DNA of 64,000 nt from Shimia abyssi (GTDB lineage Bacteria; Pseudomonadota; Alphaproteobacteria; Rhodobacterales; Rhodobacteraceae). Of the stretch, positions 18,618 through 26,204 are shown one piece after another. The stretch lies in NCBI RefSeq assembly GCF_003014475.1, contig NZ_PYGJ01000004.1:62001-126000 (forward strand). Direction: 5' to 3'. The position numbers and the translations under genes were made by a program. The notes beneath the pieces were generated by a model. That model was given only the letters and a program-made list of their open reading frames with translations. It was not told the origin of the DNA and did no database searches. Within the stretch, counting starts at the first letter, position 1. Every line of letters starts with the position of its first letter.

Positions 18618-18942
18618 CCTACACCTCCCGACAAGCTCGGACTGCGACTCACCGCCGCACTCTCGATATTGGCACTCTAGGCCCGAAACCGGATGATTGA
18701 CGAGAGATGATTAAAACTTTGGCACCAATGTGACAGCTCCGGAAAATTGGAAACAAAAAGCCAAACCCACCCCAGACTGTCGCCAAACACCTGTATATTA
18801 AGGTGTTTTTTTGGATTTTCCGCAAATTTTGACCCATCTTTCGCCGTAATTTCGCCGAACTCATGAACGACACATGTGGGTGGTGCAAAGTGTCGAATGT
18901 TCGACGCCGCATCAATTGCGCGCCGGAACGAGGAACTGTAAA
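18618..18942. other. 325-bp divergent intergenic region between gdhA and tadG-like gene
   Basis: No coding sequence is convincing on either strand. The region must hold the promoter of the glutamate dehydrogenase gene (minus) and that of the Tad genes (plus). It also holds a terminator-like hairpin at 18785-18812 oriented to the plus strand although no plus-strand gene precedes it, which raises the possibility of a small RNA between about 18620 and 18812. A TTGACG at 18697 could be a -35 box but a good -10 is not clear. Confidence 0.4.
18785..18812 (+). terminator. Rho-independent terminator-like hairpin without an upstream gene
   Basis: AAACACCT (18785-18792) and AGGTGTTT (18801-18808) form a perfect 8-bp stem around an 8-nt AT-rich loop, and the stem runs into a T-run (18805-18812). 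The orientation is plus strand. The nearest plus-strand gene starts downstream at 18943, so it either ends a short RNA or acts as a leader attenuator. Confidence 0.6.
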
Positions 18943-20775
18943 ATGCAAGACTACAAGGCAGAAGACCAGCCATTGCCCGCTCGAAAGAGACGAGCTTCTA
19001 AGTCTGAGTGGTTAGCGCAATTCTGGCGTGAAGAAGACGGCGTTGTTGTCGGTTTTGCGATATTTTTGTTCCTGATCATTTTGATGGTTGGTGGCATTGG
19101 CGTTGATGTGATGCATTCCGAAATGAAACGCACACGCCTACAGCACACGCTGGACCGCGCCATTCTGGCGGCAGCAGACCTTGATCAAACGCGTGAACCC
19201 AACGCTGTTGTGCAGGATTACTTCGAAAAAGCTGGTATGACAGACTATCTGAGCGACGTGACAGTCCGCGACGGTCTCAACTTCCGCGAGGTCGAAGCCG
19301 CTGCGTCCTCGCAACATGACACTATGTTCATGAAAATGGTTGGTGTCGAAACCCTGTCCGTTCCGGCCTCGGGCACAGCGGTTGAACGCATCGGCAATCT
19401 TGAAATTTCCTTGGTGCTCGACGTGTCCGGTTCCATGGGTAGCAACTCGCGTCTCACTAACCTTAAAGTTGCCGCCAAGGACTTTGTGCAGGCGATGTCC
19501 GACAACACCGAAGATGGAACGTTGTCTGTTTCGATTATTCCTTACGCAACTCAGGTCGCGGTTCCCAATAACCTATTTGAAACTCTCAACGCCTCGACCA
19601 CAGGTGATGTGGATGTAGATACCGCCCTCGATACCGGTGCCGCAGATGCCGCCTCAAATCAGCACGGATATTCCCGCTGCATTCATTTTGAGAGTAGCGA
19701 CTTCGCTTCAACTGAGTTGAACCCAGGTGATCGCTGGAAACAGGCCGTACATTTCAGCCCTTGGAGTGATTTTGACGGGCGCGACAATGACCCCAAAGAA
19801 TTGGTGTCATCACCGGTCTGCCGCACAGATAGCGGCAGCGAAGTACTGGTTCTGGAAGATGATGTAACTACGCTGAAAAACTACATCGATGGCCTTTGGG
19901 CCAGCGGAAACACGTCCATTGATCTTGGCATGAAGTGGGGTACCGCCCTACTTGATCCTTCCACACAGGACGTGATCGACCACATGATCGACAATGACAA
20001 CGTGTCCAATGACTTCAGCGGCCGTCCCTACGAATACGATGATGCAGAGTCCCTGAAAGTGGTCGTTCTGATGACGGATGGGAAGAATACGTCGCAGTAC
20101 TATGTCCACGACAACTTCCGCGATGGTGATTCTAACATTTGGTGGAACGACGAAGAGGAAAAATATTCTGTCTATATAGGTACCGATCATTACGACGATA
20201 ATGACAACGGCGAATACGACGACGACCTCTATTACTGGCCCTTTGACGACACTTGGTCCGACCACCCCTATGGCAACGGAGAAATCACTTCGTCCGAGTG
20301 GATTGAGCACGTCGAAACTTACTGCAAACGCTACAACTCCAAAAAGGGCGAATGTAAGAAATGGGGCAATCGGACAACCTATGAAGAGGTTATCACCACA
20401 GTCTCCGAAGACGGTGAGGCGGTTCGACTGCAATACCCTGATCTTTGGGCATACACGTCGCTCGAATGGAACGTCGAAGAGCATTACGAGCCTTGGATGA
20501 ACGACAGCCAGGCATGGGATGACTGGTACTACGATGTGCGCAAGTATGTGGGGTCTTCAACCAAGAACACCCGCACAAAGAGCATCTGCGACGCAGCTAA
20601 GGATGAGAACATCATCGTCTTCACCATCGGCTTTGAAGCACCGGACTCCGGTCAGGCCGTACTTCAGGACTGCGCCAGCTCCGACAGCCATTATTTTGAC
20701 GTAGACGGTCTCGAAATTCGTGATGCCTTTGCCGCCATTGCTACTTCGATCCGCCAGCTGAGGTTGACCCAATGA
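18943..20775 (+). CDS. TadG-like vWA-domain pilus assembly protein with Asp/Tyr/Trp-rich insert
   Basis: A 610-aa Tad/Flp-type protein. After a charged cytoplasmic start there is one transmembrane segment (VVVGFAIFLFLIILMVGGIG, near residues 31-50) followed by the TadE-like pseudopilin region, then a von Willebrand A domain with the MIDAS motif DVSGSMG (Asp160 to Gly166) and a second acidic motif VVLMTDGKN. Between about residues 386 and 520 is a long segment with runs such as DHYDDNDNGEYDDDLYYW, rich in Asp, Tyr and Trp, unlike typical TadG. The ATG at 18943 has GAGGA 8 bp upstream. It overlaps the next gene by 4 bp. Confidence 0.8.
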   Translation: MQDYKAEDQPLPARKRRASKSEWLAQFWREEDGVVVGFAIFLFLIILMVGGIGVDVMHSEMKRTRLQHTLDRAILAAADLDQTREPNAVVQDYFEKAGMTDYLSDVTVRDGLNFREVEAAASSQHDTMFMKMVGVETLSVPASGTAVERIGNLEISLVLDVSGSMGSNSRLTNLKVAAKDFVQAMSDNTEDGTLSVSIIPYATQVAVPNNLFETLNASTTGDVDVDTALDTGAADAASNQHGYSRCIHFESSDFASTELNPGDRWKQAVHFSPWSDFDGRDNDPKELVSSPVCRTDSGSEVLVLEDDVTTLKNYIDGLWASGNTSIDLGMKWGTALLDPSTQDVIDHMIDNDNVSNDFSGRPYEYDDAESLKVVVLMTDGKNTSQYYVHDNFRDGDSNIWWNDEEEKYSVYIGTDHYDDNDNGEYDDDLYYWPFDDTWSDHPYGNGEITSSEWIEHVETYCKRYNSKKGECKKWGNRTTYEEVITTVSEDGEAVRLQYPDLWAYTSLEWNVEEHYEPWMNDSQAWDDWYYDVRKYVGSSTKNTRTKSICDAAKDENIIVFTIGFEAPDSGQAVLQDCASSDSHYFDVDGLEIRDAFAAIATSIRQLRLTQ

Positions 20776-21308
20776 TACAACGTTCCAAGACCTTCCTGCG
20801 TCGCTTCCGCAAAACCGAAGACGGCCACGCAACTGTCGAGTTTGCCATTATGGTGCCGCTCCTGCTGGTGATGATGGCATCCGCCGTCGAACTGGGTATG
20901 CTCACATTACGCTATGCATTCCTGGAACGCGCGCTGGACGTTGTCGTACGAGACGTACGCCTTACAACAGGGGCTGCCCCGACACATGACATGCTGCGAG
21001 ATCAAATTTGCGAAGAAGCCAACTTCATCCCTAACTGTTCGTCGTCGCTACGTTTGGAAATGATCCCTCTCAGTCTTCGCGATTGGGATGGCATCCCAAC
21101 AAACACAGTGTGCACAAACCGTGCCGAAGAAATCCAACCGGTGGTTTCTTTCACCAACGGACAGGATAACGAACTGATGGTACTGCGGGTCTGCGCCAAG
21201 ATCGAACCACTGTTCCCCACGACTGGGCTCGCGGCAGCATTCGACAAAGACAGCGCAGGCGATTACCGCCTCGTTTCAACATCAGCTTTCGTGCAGGAAC
21301 CGAGGTAA
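20772..21308 (+). CDS. TadE-family pseudopilin-like protein
   Basis: A 178-aa protein with the TadE pattern: DGHATVEFAIMVPLLLVMMA, a transmembrane helix headed by a conserved Glu, then ELGMLTLRYAFLERALD. The rest is periplasmic with several Cys (ICEEANFIPNCS, NTVCTNR, RVCAKIE). Pseudopilins of this type are processed by the TadV prepilin peptidase and support Flp pilus assembly or other Tad secretion. It overlaps the vWA gene (ATGA) and is followed 6 bp later by a second TadE-like gene, so the three are one operon. Confidence 0.82.
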   Translation: MIQRSKTFLRRFRKTEDGHATVEFAIMVPLLLVMMASAVELGMLTLRYAFLERALDVVVRDVRLTTGAAPTHDMLRDQICEEANFIPNCSSSLRLEMIPLSLRDWDGIPTNTVCTNRAEEIQPVVSFTNGQDNELMVLRVCAKIEPLFPTTGLAAAFDKDSAGDYRLVSTSAFVQEPR

Positions 21309-21314
21309 GCCAAG

Positions 21315-21866
21315 ATGACCGTACAGTTCAAAACCTACCTCCGCCGCTTTCGTGACGACACGAATGGCACCGCCGCTGTCGAAGCCGTCGTAATCATGCC
21401 CGTCCTGTTTTGGGCATTTATGGCCATCGCAGTCTTCTTTGACATGTACCAGTCGCGCTCCAGCACCGAAAAAGCCGCCTTTACGGTTTCTGATATGCTT
21501 TCGCGCGAAACAGCGGCTGTAAATGGTGATTACATCGATAATGCACTCGACTTGTTTGAAACCATGTCCACACTGGACGCGGATCAGACGATGCGCGTGA
21601 GCGTTGTGTCCTGGAGTGACGTTGAAGAGGATTATGTTTTGGATTGGTCCTACGGCACTGGGCTAGTTGAAGCCCTGACAGCTTCAGACCTCAACAATCT
21701 CGAAGACAAGCTCCCGACTCTTGTAAACGGCGAACGTCTGATCCTTGTCCAGACGTACGGAGCATACGCCCCCTCCGTCAATGTTGGGTTTGGCACCATC
21801 GACATGAATACCCTTGTGTTCTCCCGTCCGCGCTTCGCTCCGCAACTGGCTTGGTCTGACACTTAA
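21315..21866 (+). CDS. TadE/TadG-family pseudopilin-like protein
   Basis: A 183-aa protein with N-terminal DTNGTAAVEAVVIMPVLFWA, the TadE/TadG helix with its Glu, then FFDMYQSRSSTEKAAFTVSD and a periplasmic domain. It is third in the unit tadG-tadE-tadE. The main Tad motor and secretin genes (tadA, rcpA, cpaB) are not in the window, so the machine must be encoded elsewhere. It converges on the next minus-strand gene with 2 bp between stops. Confidence 0.78.
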   Translation: MTVQFKTYLRRFRDDTNGTAAVEAVVIMPVLFWAFMAIAVFFDMYQSRSSTEKAAFTVSDMLSRETAAVNGDYIDNALDLFETMSTLDADQTMRVSVVSWSDVEEDYVLDWSYGTGLVEALTASDLNNLEDKLPTLVNGERLILVQTYGAYAPSVNVGFGTIDMNTLVFSRPRFAPQLAWSDT

Positions 21867-21868
21867 TT

Positions 21869-22348
21869 TTAGCTGCCCGAGGATTTCTCGACCAAGAGCG
21901 CCTCAAGCATTTGGGCCATAACCTTTGACTGTGAGCCAGGCGTGACGCCGCCAATGCCTACCTTGCGGCCCATCGCCCACCAAAGCCCCGGTTGCCATCT
22001 GCGCGGCCGGGGCTTTTTCAATCGCACCAGAAATCCGTTTGATGGCTTCATCGCAAAAGTTCCCCGTTCGACATTTGCAATCTCATCCAACGTCGCGATC
22101 ACTTCACCGGAACTGCTGCGCAACCCATCGCTGGTCAGCTCGACCATATACTCCGTCGCCCGCCGCGTCCTATCCGCCAGCCACAACGCCGCCAAGCCAG
22201 TCACGATCAGAAATACCTGCCAAGGCAGTGTCGGGGGCGTCGACATGGCAAAGTAAATCAAGATACCGCCTAATAGCGCCATCACGACGATCCCAAACCA
22301 CCGACGCGGCGCCGACGCGCCAACAACTGCGAGTATTTCTTCTTGCAT
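21869..22348 (-). CDS. Small membrane protein of unknown function
   Basis: A 159-aa protein with two adjacent transmembrane segments near the N-terminus (WFGIVVMALLGGILIYFAM and WQVFLIVTGLAALWLAD) followed by a cytoplasmic domain with VELTSDGLRSSSGEVIATLDEI and RRWQPGLWWAMGRKVGIGGV. It is of the PH-like small membrane protein type widespread in Rhodobacteraceae, but I cannot name a characterised function. The start at 22348 (MQEEILAVVG) has AGG-rich sequence upstream; an in-frame ATG four codons earlier is also possible. Confidence 0.65.
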   Translation of the reverse strand: MQEEILAVVGASAPRRWFGIVVMALLGGILIYFAMSTPPTLPWQVFLIVTGLAALWLADRTRRATEYMVELTSDGLRSSSGEVIATLDEIANVERGTFAMKPSNGFLVRLKKPRPRRWQPGLWWAMGRKVGIGGVTPGSQSKVMAQMLEALLVEKSSGS

Positions 22349-22582
22349 ATCATCCCCCAAAACCTGCCCTTTGGCCTACCCTGTCGCGCCGCGCGCTACA
22401 AGTCCGCGAAACTGGGGAGGAGGGCGCATACCGTAGCCCCATAGCAGGTTAAATTCATCAGATTGACAAGCGAAACCCGTGGCAATGCCCGCAATACAAT
22501 AGCACCGCCCGCGCTTCAGATACGCTTTTCTTTGACGTCGGTTACAGTCAATGCACATGTTTGGAAAACGAGAGAGTTCGGG

Positions 22583-22906
22583 TTGCTAGAGTTATTTGGT
22601 CTCATCGCTACTACGATTGCAACGATTGGCGGCATCGCCGCCTATTTCGACGCAGTCATGGGGGACGATGGCCAAAAACGCATTCTGTCTTACGTTGTCC
22701 CCACTAAGCAAGACAATGAAACTGATGAAAACGGCTCTCAAAACGCCACCTATTCCGAAGCGTTGCAGTCCATACTAAGGGTATATGTCTCCGGCCCGAT
22801 GGGACGATTTGACGTGTTTCGCTCGTTGGTCACGTTGCTGATCATCTTGGTAGGAACCAGTATTTTCAGCTTTTATATGGTGCGCCATTTATCCGGCGAC
22901 AGCCTA
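22583..22906 (+). pseudogene. Left part of an interrupted membrane-protein gene
   Basis: From a TTG at 22583 (GAGAG about 7 bp upstream) the frame gives LLELFGLIATTIATIGGIAAYF, a hydrophobic start, then a soluble stretch (VVPTKQDNETDENGSQN) and a second hydrophobic segment SLVTLLIILVGTSIFSFYM ending ...SGDSL at base 22906. There a mobile segment begins. When 22907-25170 is removed, leaving one TA, the frame continues without shift into the right part at 25171. The combined frame is 443 codons (multiple of three). The frame runs on into the mobile segment and stops at 22951. Family not recognised. Confidence 0.75.
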
Positions 22907-22921
22907 GGCTGTGGACCTATA
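22907..22921 (+). repeat. Left terminal inverted repeat of the IS5-like segment
   Basis: GGCTGTGGACCTATA, preceded by TA. It matches the right end in 12 of 15 positions; the mismatches are internal, so it could be an old or alternative end. Confidence 0.7.
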
Positions 22922-23010
22922 AACAGGTCGCAGCGTCAACGGTTGCTTTGACCCAGAGCAGACACTAGCAGAAAACACGGCTATGACCGGGTTGCGGACA
23001 AACCTGCATT

Positions 23011-24183
23011 TCAGGATTGGGTCGCCAGTTCATTCTGCACTAAGGATACAAAATACGCGCATCCGTACGGAATGGCGTCGTCGTTGAAGTCGTAATCCTG
23101 ATTGTGCAGTGCAGCCGTTTCACCATTGCCCATGAACATGAACGCTCCCGGGCGTTCCTCAAGCATGTAAGCGAAATCCTCCGCACCCATGGAAGGCATG
23201 CGATTACCATTTATAGCACTCGGCTCCACGACCGTGGCCGCTGCACGCAACGCCACCTGTGTCTGCTCTGGGTCGTTGTGGGTCACGGGTACATCGTCCA
23301 TGTAACTCAGATGAACCTCGGCTCCGGTCATCTCCGACACGCCCTTACATATCTCGAACATCCGCTGTTTGCCCGCCAAACGAGCAGTACGCGACAGACT
23401 GCGAACGGTCCCCCTAATTTGCGCAGTTTCAGCGACGATGTTGTCCGCTGTTCCCATATGAATTTGCGTGATTGTGACAACATGCTGCGTGGACGAAGCA
23501 ATGCTTCTTGAAACAATCGTTTGAAAGCCCTGAATTATCTGACCGACCGCAATAGCTGGATCAATACCTTGATGTGGAAATGCCGCGTGGCATCCTTTGC
23601 CGGTGATGTTCACTTCAAACAAATCCGCAGAACCCATCACACCGTTTGGGCAGGTTGCGAAATGTCCGACGGGAAGTTGAGGCGCGTTGTGCAACGCAAA
23701 TACCCTTTGAATGCCAAAACGCTCCATTAACCCATCCTTTACCATGGCAAGCCCGCCGCCATCAGCTTCCTCTGCCGGTTGGAATATGAGAATGACGGTT
23801 CCGTCAAAATCCCTGTTTGCTGCGAGATATTGCGCCGCCCCCAATAGCATGACGGTGTGCCCATCATGACCACAGGCATGCATTTTACCTTCGGTTTTGG
23901 ACGCATGAGGAAGGTTCGTCTGCTCTTGCATTGGAAGTGCATCCATATCTGCGCGGAGCCCAACGACGCGATTGCTTTGGGTGCTATTGCCACGTATTAC
24001 GCCGACAACACCCGTTCGGCCTACACCGGTGACAACATCATCAACACTCATCTGCTTCAGACGTTCGGCAACCAGCCCAGCGGTGCGCTCGACGTCGAAG
24101 GACAGTTCCGGATGCGCGTGGAAATCACGCCTCCACTTAACCAGCTTGGACAATTGAGCATCGAAATCGGCAAGGCTGACCAT
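23011..24183 (-). CDS. M20-family amidohydrolase (hippurate hydrolase type)
   Basis: A 390-aa metallo-amidohydrolase that would cleave N-acyl amino acids. Family motifs: LVKWRRDFHAHPELSFDVER at the N-terminus, LRADMDALPM with metal-ligand Asp, HACGHDGHT with metal His, FQPAEEADGGG with the catalytic Glu pair, GKGCHAAFPHQGIDP in the lid domain, and MGAEDFAYM near the C-terminus. The start at 24183 (MVSLADFD) has AGGA 7 bp upstream; an ATG 18 codons earlier is possible. It lies inside the mobile segment, opposite in direction to the transposase. The frame is intact, so it may be functional. Substrate is inferred from family only. Confidence 0.88.
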   Translation of the reverse strand: MVSLADFDAQLSKLVKWRRDFHAHPELSFDVERTAGLVAERLKQMSVDDVVTGVGRTGVVGVIRGNSTQSNRVVGLRADMDALPMQEQTNLPHASKTEGKMHACGHDGHTVMLLGAAQYLAANRDFDGTVILIFQPAEEADGGGLAMVKDGLMERFGIQRVFALHNAPQLPVGHFATCPNGVMGSADLFEVNITGKGCHAAFPHQGIDPAIAVGQIIQGFQTIVSRSIASSTQHVVTITQIHMGTADNIVAETAQIRGTVRSLSRTARLAGKQRMFEICKGVSEMTGAEVHLSYMDDVPVTHNDPEQTQVALRAAATVVEPSAINGNRMPSMGAEDFAYMLEERPGAFMFMGNGETAALHNQDYDFNDDAIPYGCAYFVSLVQNELATQS

Positions 24184-24287
24184 CGGCAATCCTACGGTAT
24201 AATAACTGGGTACCGTTTGATTGTCGCCGAAAGTCACAGAAAAGTCGTCAATTATCTCGGATTACACGGGTCGCTCTGGGCTCTTCT

Positions 24288-24318
24288 CAGTCATCTGAGC
24301 GTTTCTGTCAGATGACTG
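24288..24318. repeat. Perfect 11-bp inverted repeat
   Basis: CAGTCATCTGA (24288-24298) and TCAGATGACTG (24308-24318) are perfect inverse complements around a 9-nt spacer. It sits between the divergent M20 and transposase genes, close to the weak internal IR-like sequence. No T-run follows on either strand. It may be a regulatory or end-proximal structure of the IS. Confidence 0.6.
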
Positions 24319-24400
24319 CTTTGCCGCGTTGAGCGGCCTTTTCGATGATCGATTCCATTCTTTGCTGCATCGTGATTCAACAGCGACTGGAGGATTGTCC

Positions 24401-25158
24401 ATGTCGCATCTGTTCTGGCTCGACCAAGAGCGTCTCAACCGCATCAAGCACATGTTCCCAAAGCCACGTGGTGTTGCTCGTGCTGACGACCGAAAGGTTC
24501 TCAGTGGCATCATCCATGTCATTCGCAATGGCTTGCACTGGCGAGACGCTCCGTCAGACTATGGGCCACATAAGACGCTTTAAAACCGATGGGCGCGATG
24601 GTCCCAGATGGGCGTCTTTGCACGCATCCTTACCGAATTGGCCGCTCAAGGGGATGCAACAGGCACACTAATCATTGATGCGACCGACCTGAAGACCCAT
24701 AGAACAGCGTCCAGCATGGGGCTTAAAAAAGGGGGCGTGATCGCCTGATTGGCCGCACCAAGGGTGGGCTAAATTCGAAACTCCATGCCGTTACCGATGC
24801 GGTGGGTCGTCCCATCCAACTATTTCTGACTGCGGGGAATGTCAGCGATTACATCGGCGCGCGGGCGCTCTTACCCTCACCGCCTTCTGCCGATTGGATG
24901 CTGGCGGATCGCGGCTATGACGCCGATTGGTTTCGGAAGGGCTTGAAAGAAAAGAGCATCAAACCCTGCTTCCCATCACGGCGGAACCGCAAAGACGCCA
25001 TCCAACATGACACCAAGATTTATCGAAGCCGTCACAAGATTGAGAACATGTTTGGACGGTTGAAAGACGGGCGCAGGGTCGCGACCCGCTACGACAGATG
25101 CCCGATAATCTTCCTGTCTGCCATCGCCCTCGCGGCAGCAGTGTTGTTTTGGCTATGA
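24401..25158 (+). pseudogene. IS5-family transposase, two frames, with an in-frame stop
   Basis: The start ATG 24401 (ACTGGAGG upstream) gives MSHLFWLDQERLNRIKHMFP, then HVIRNGLHWRDAPSDYGPHK, both typical of IS5-type transposases. A TAA at 24581-24583 replaces the expected tyrosine codon (TLYNRW), after which the same frame continues with MGVFARILTEL and LIIDATDLKTHRTASS. At A6G5 (24725-24735) the frame must slip by -1 to reach RLIGRTKGGLNSKLHAV, MLADRGYDADWFRKGLKEK (DDE Asp) and YRSRHKIENMFGRLKD (DDE Glu), ending at 25158. The A-run slip resembles programmed frameshifting; the TAA looks like a true inactivating change. Confidence 0.85.
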
Positions 25159-25168
25159 GTCCAGAGCC
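25154..25168 (-). repeat. Right terminal inverted repeat of the IS5-like segment
   Basis: Read inward on the minus strand the end is GGCTCTGGACTCATA, next to TA at 25169-25170. It overlaps the last two codons of the transposase, as is common in compact IS5 elements. Confidence 0.75.
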
Positions 25169-26175
25169 TAAGCGCGCTTCCAAATGAATACACGGCTCAT
25201 AACTTGGTCATCCCGTATGTCATTACGTTTTTGACGTCTTGGTTTTTGGGGCTATTCTCGATCTACCAGGCAATGATTTTCTTTCGACTGTTCGCTCGGT
25301 CAAGCGCACTGATTGAGCGCGGCCTGCTCATCTATGCTGATTTTGCCTAGTCCTATACCGTTACCTTGTTGATTGCCTTTATTTCGATTTTGGGCTCGGT
25401 CATCTCAATTAACCACACGATGGACTACAGCGTTAAAATTGTGCTCACCAAGGAAACTGATCGCAATGACAACGCTGGCTTGTCTTTGCTTGTGACGGGG
25501 AACAACCAGAATCCCAGCGCGTTTACCCAGATGCTGTCGACAGTAGACGAAGATATGACAATCCATGGGTTTCTGAATTACGTGACGCGCGTTCGACCCG
25601 ATTTCACTTTGTCTCCAACGAACTGCTCAAATTTGAGCCAAGATATTATGTCCAAGAGCACCTTTTCAAAGAACGGCGCCAGTACTCGTAAACAGGTCTG
25701 TTACGACGCTCAAATCCGTCGCTCATTCGGGAACCCGGCCAGCGGCCCCGTGTTAATCACCTCCCTGTATTTGGCAATCAATTTAACAGCGAGCTCCGCG
25801 ATTTCCGGTGTCTTTGATCTTATTGTTGCGGACCCAACAAAGCTCGCCGCTACTTTTGTCGCGCCTCCTACCCCCTCCGAAGAGAGCCGGTTGGACGATT
25901 CATTGCGAGCACTCCTCAACGAATTAGCCTCCGTCGAAAACTCGAACTTTCAAGCTTCCCTGGTTCTCTCGCCCTTCATCATGGCATCAGTGTATTTCAC
26001 GATCATGATATACACTTTGGGGGCCGTGATCTTTGCCGCGCGCAAGGCGTCTCTCCTTGCGCGCGCACGTATCCGAATACCTCTGATGAACCCCAAAAAA
26101 ACCATCCTAAGCTTATCGGTTTACGTAAATGCATTTGCTGTTACGATCGTCTGCATCGTCTTTTTCAACACCTGA
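25169..26175 (+). pseudogene. Right part of the interrupted membrane-protein gene, with an internal TAG
   Basis: In the frame continued from the left part, 25171 onward reads SALPNEYTAHNLVIPYV, hydrophobic segments (VITFLTSWFLGLFSIYQAMI and FRLFARSS), then a TAG at 25348-25350, after which the same frame runs on as SYTVTLLIAFISILGSVISI, a soluble loop with NDNAGLSLLVTGNNQNPSAF, and C-terminal helices (FIMASVYFTIMIYTLGAVIF and LSLSVYVNAFAVTIVCIVFF) to 26175. The gene therefore carries at least two lesions: the insertion and the TAG. It would encode a multi-pass membrane protein with a large extracytoplasmic loop. Family unknown. Confidence 0.7.
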
Positions 26176-26204
26176 TCAGCGTTTCGCTAACTACGATCCG
26201 GCGC

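Larger units (their letters stand above)
22907..25168. mobile_element. IS5-like mobile segment of 2262 bp carrying an M20 amidohydrolase and a damaged transposase
   Basis: The ends are related inverted repeats: GGCTGTGGACCTATA at 22907-22921 and the reverse complement of 25154-25168, GGCTCTGGACTCATA; 12 of 15 positions agree. Both are flanked by TA (22905-22906 and 25169-25170), a plausible 2-bp target duplication. Deleting the segment and one TA restores an open frame across the junction. It contains an intact-looking M20 gene on the minus strand and an IS5-family transposase on the plus strand adjacent to the right end. A weaker third IR-like sequence at 24272-24286 (11 of 15 matches) just left of the transposase suggests the basic IS is about 0.9 kb and the rest was acquired. 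Confidence 0.75.
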
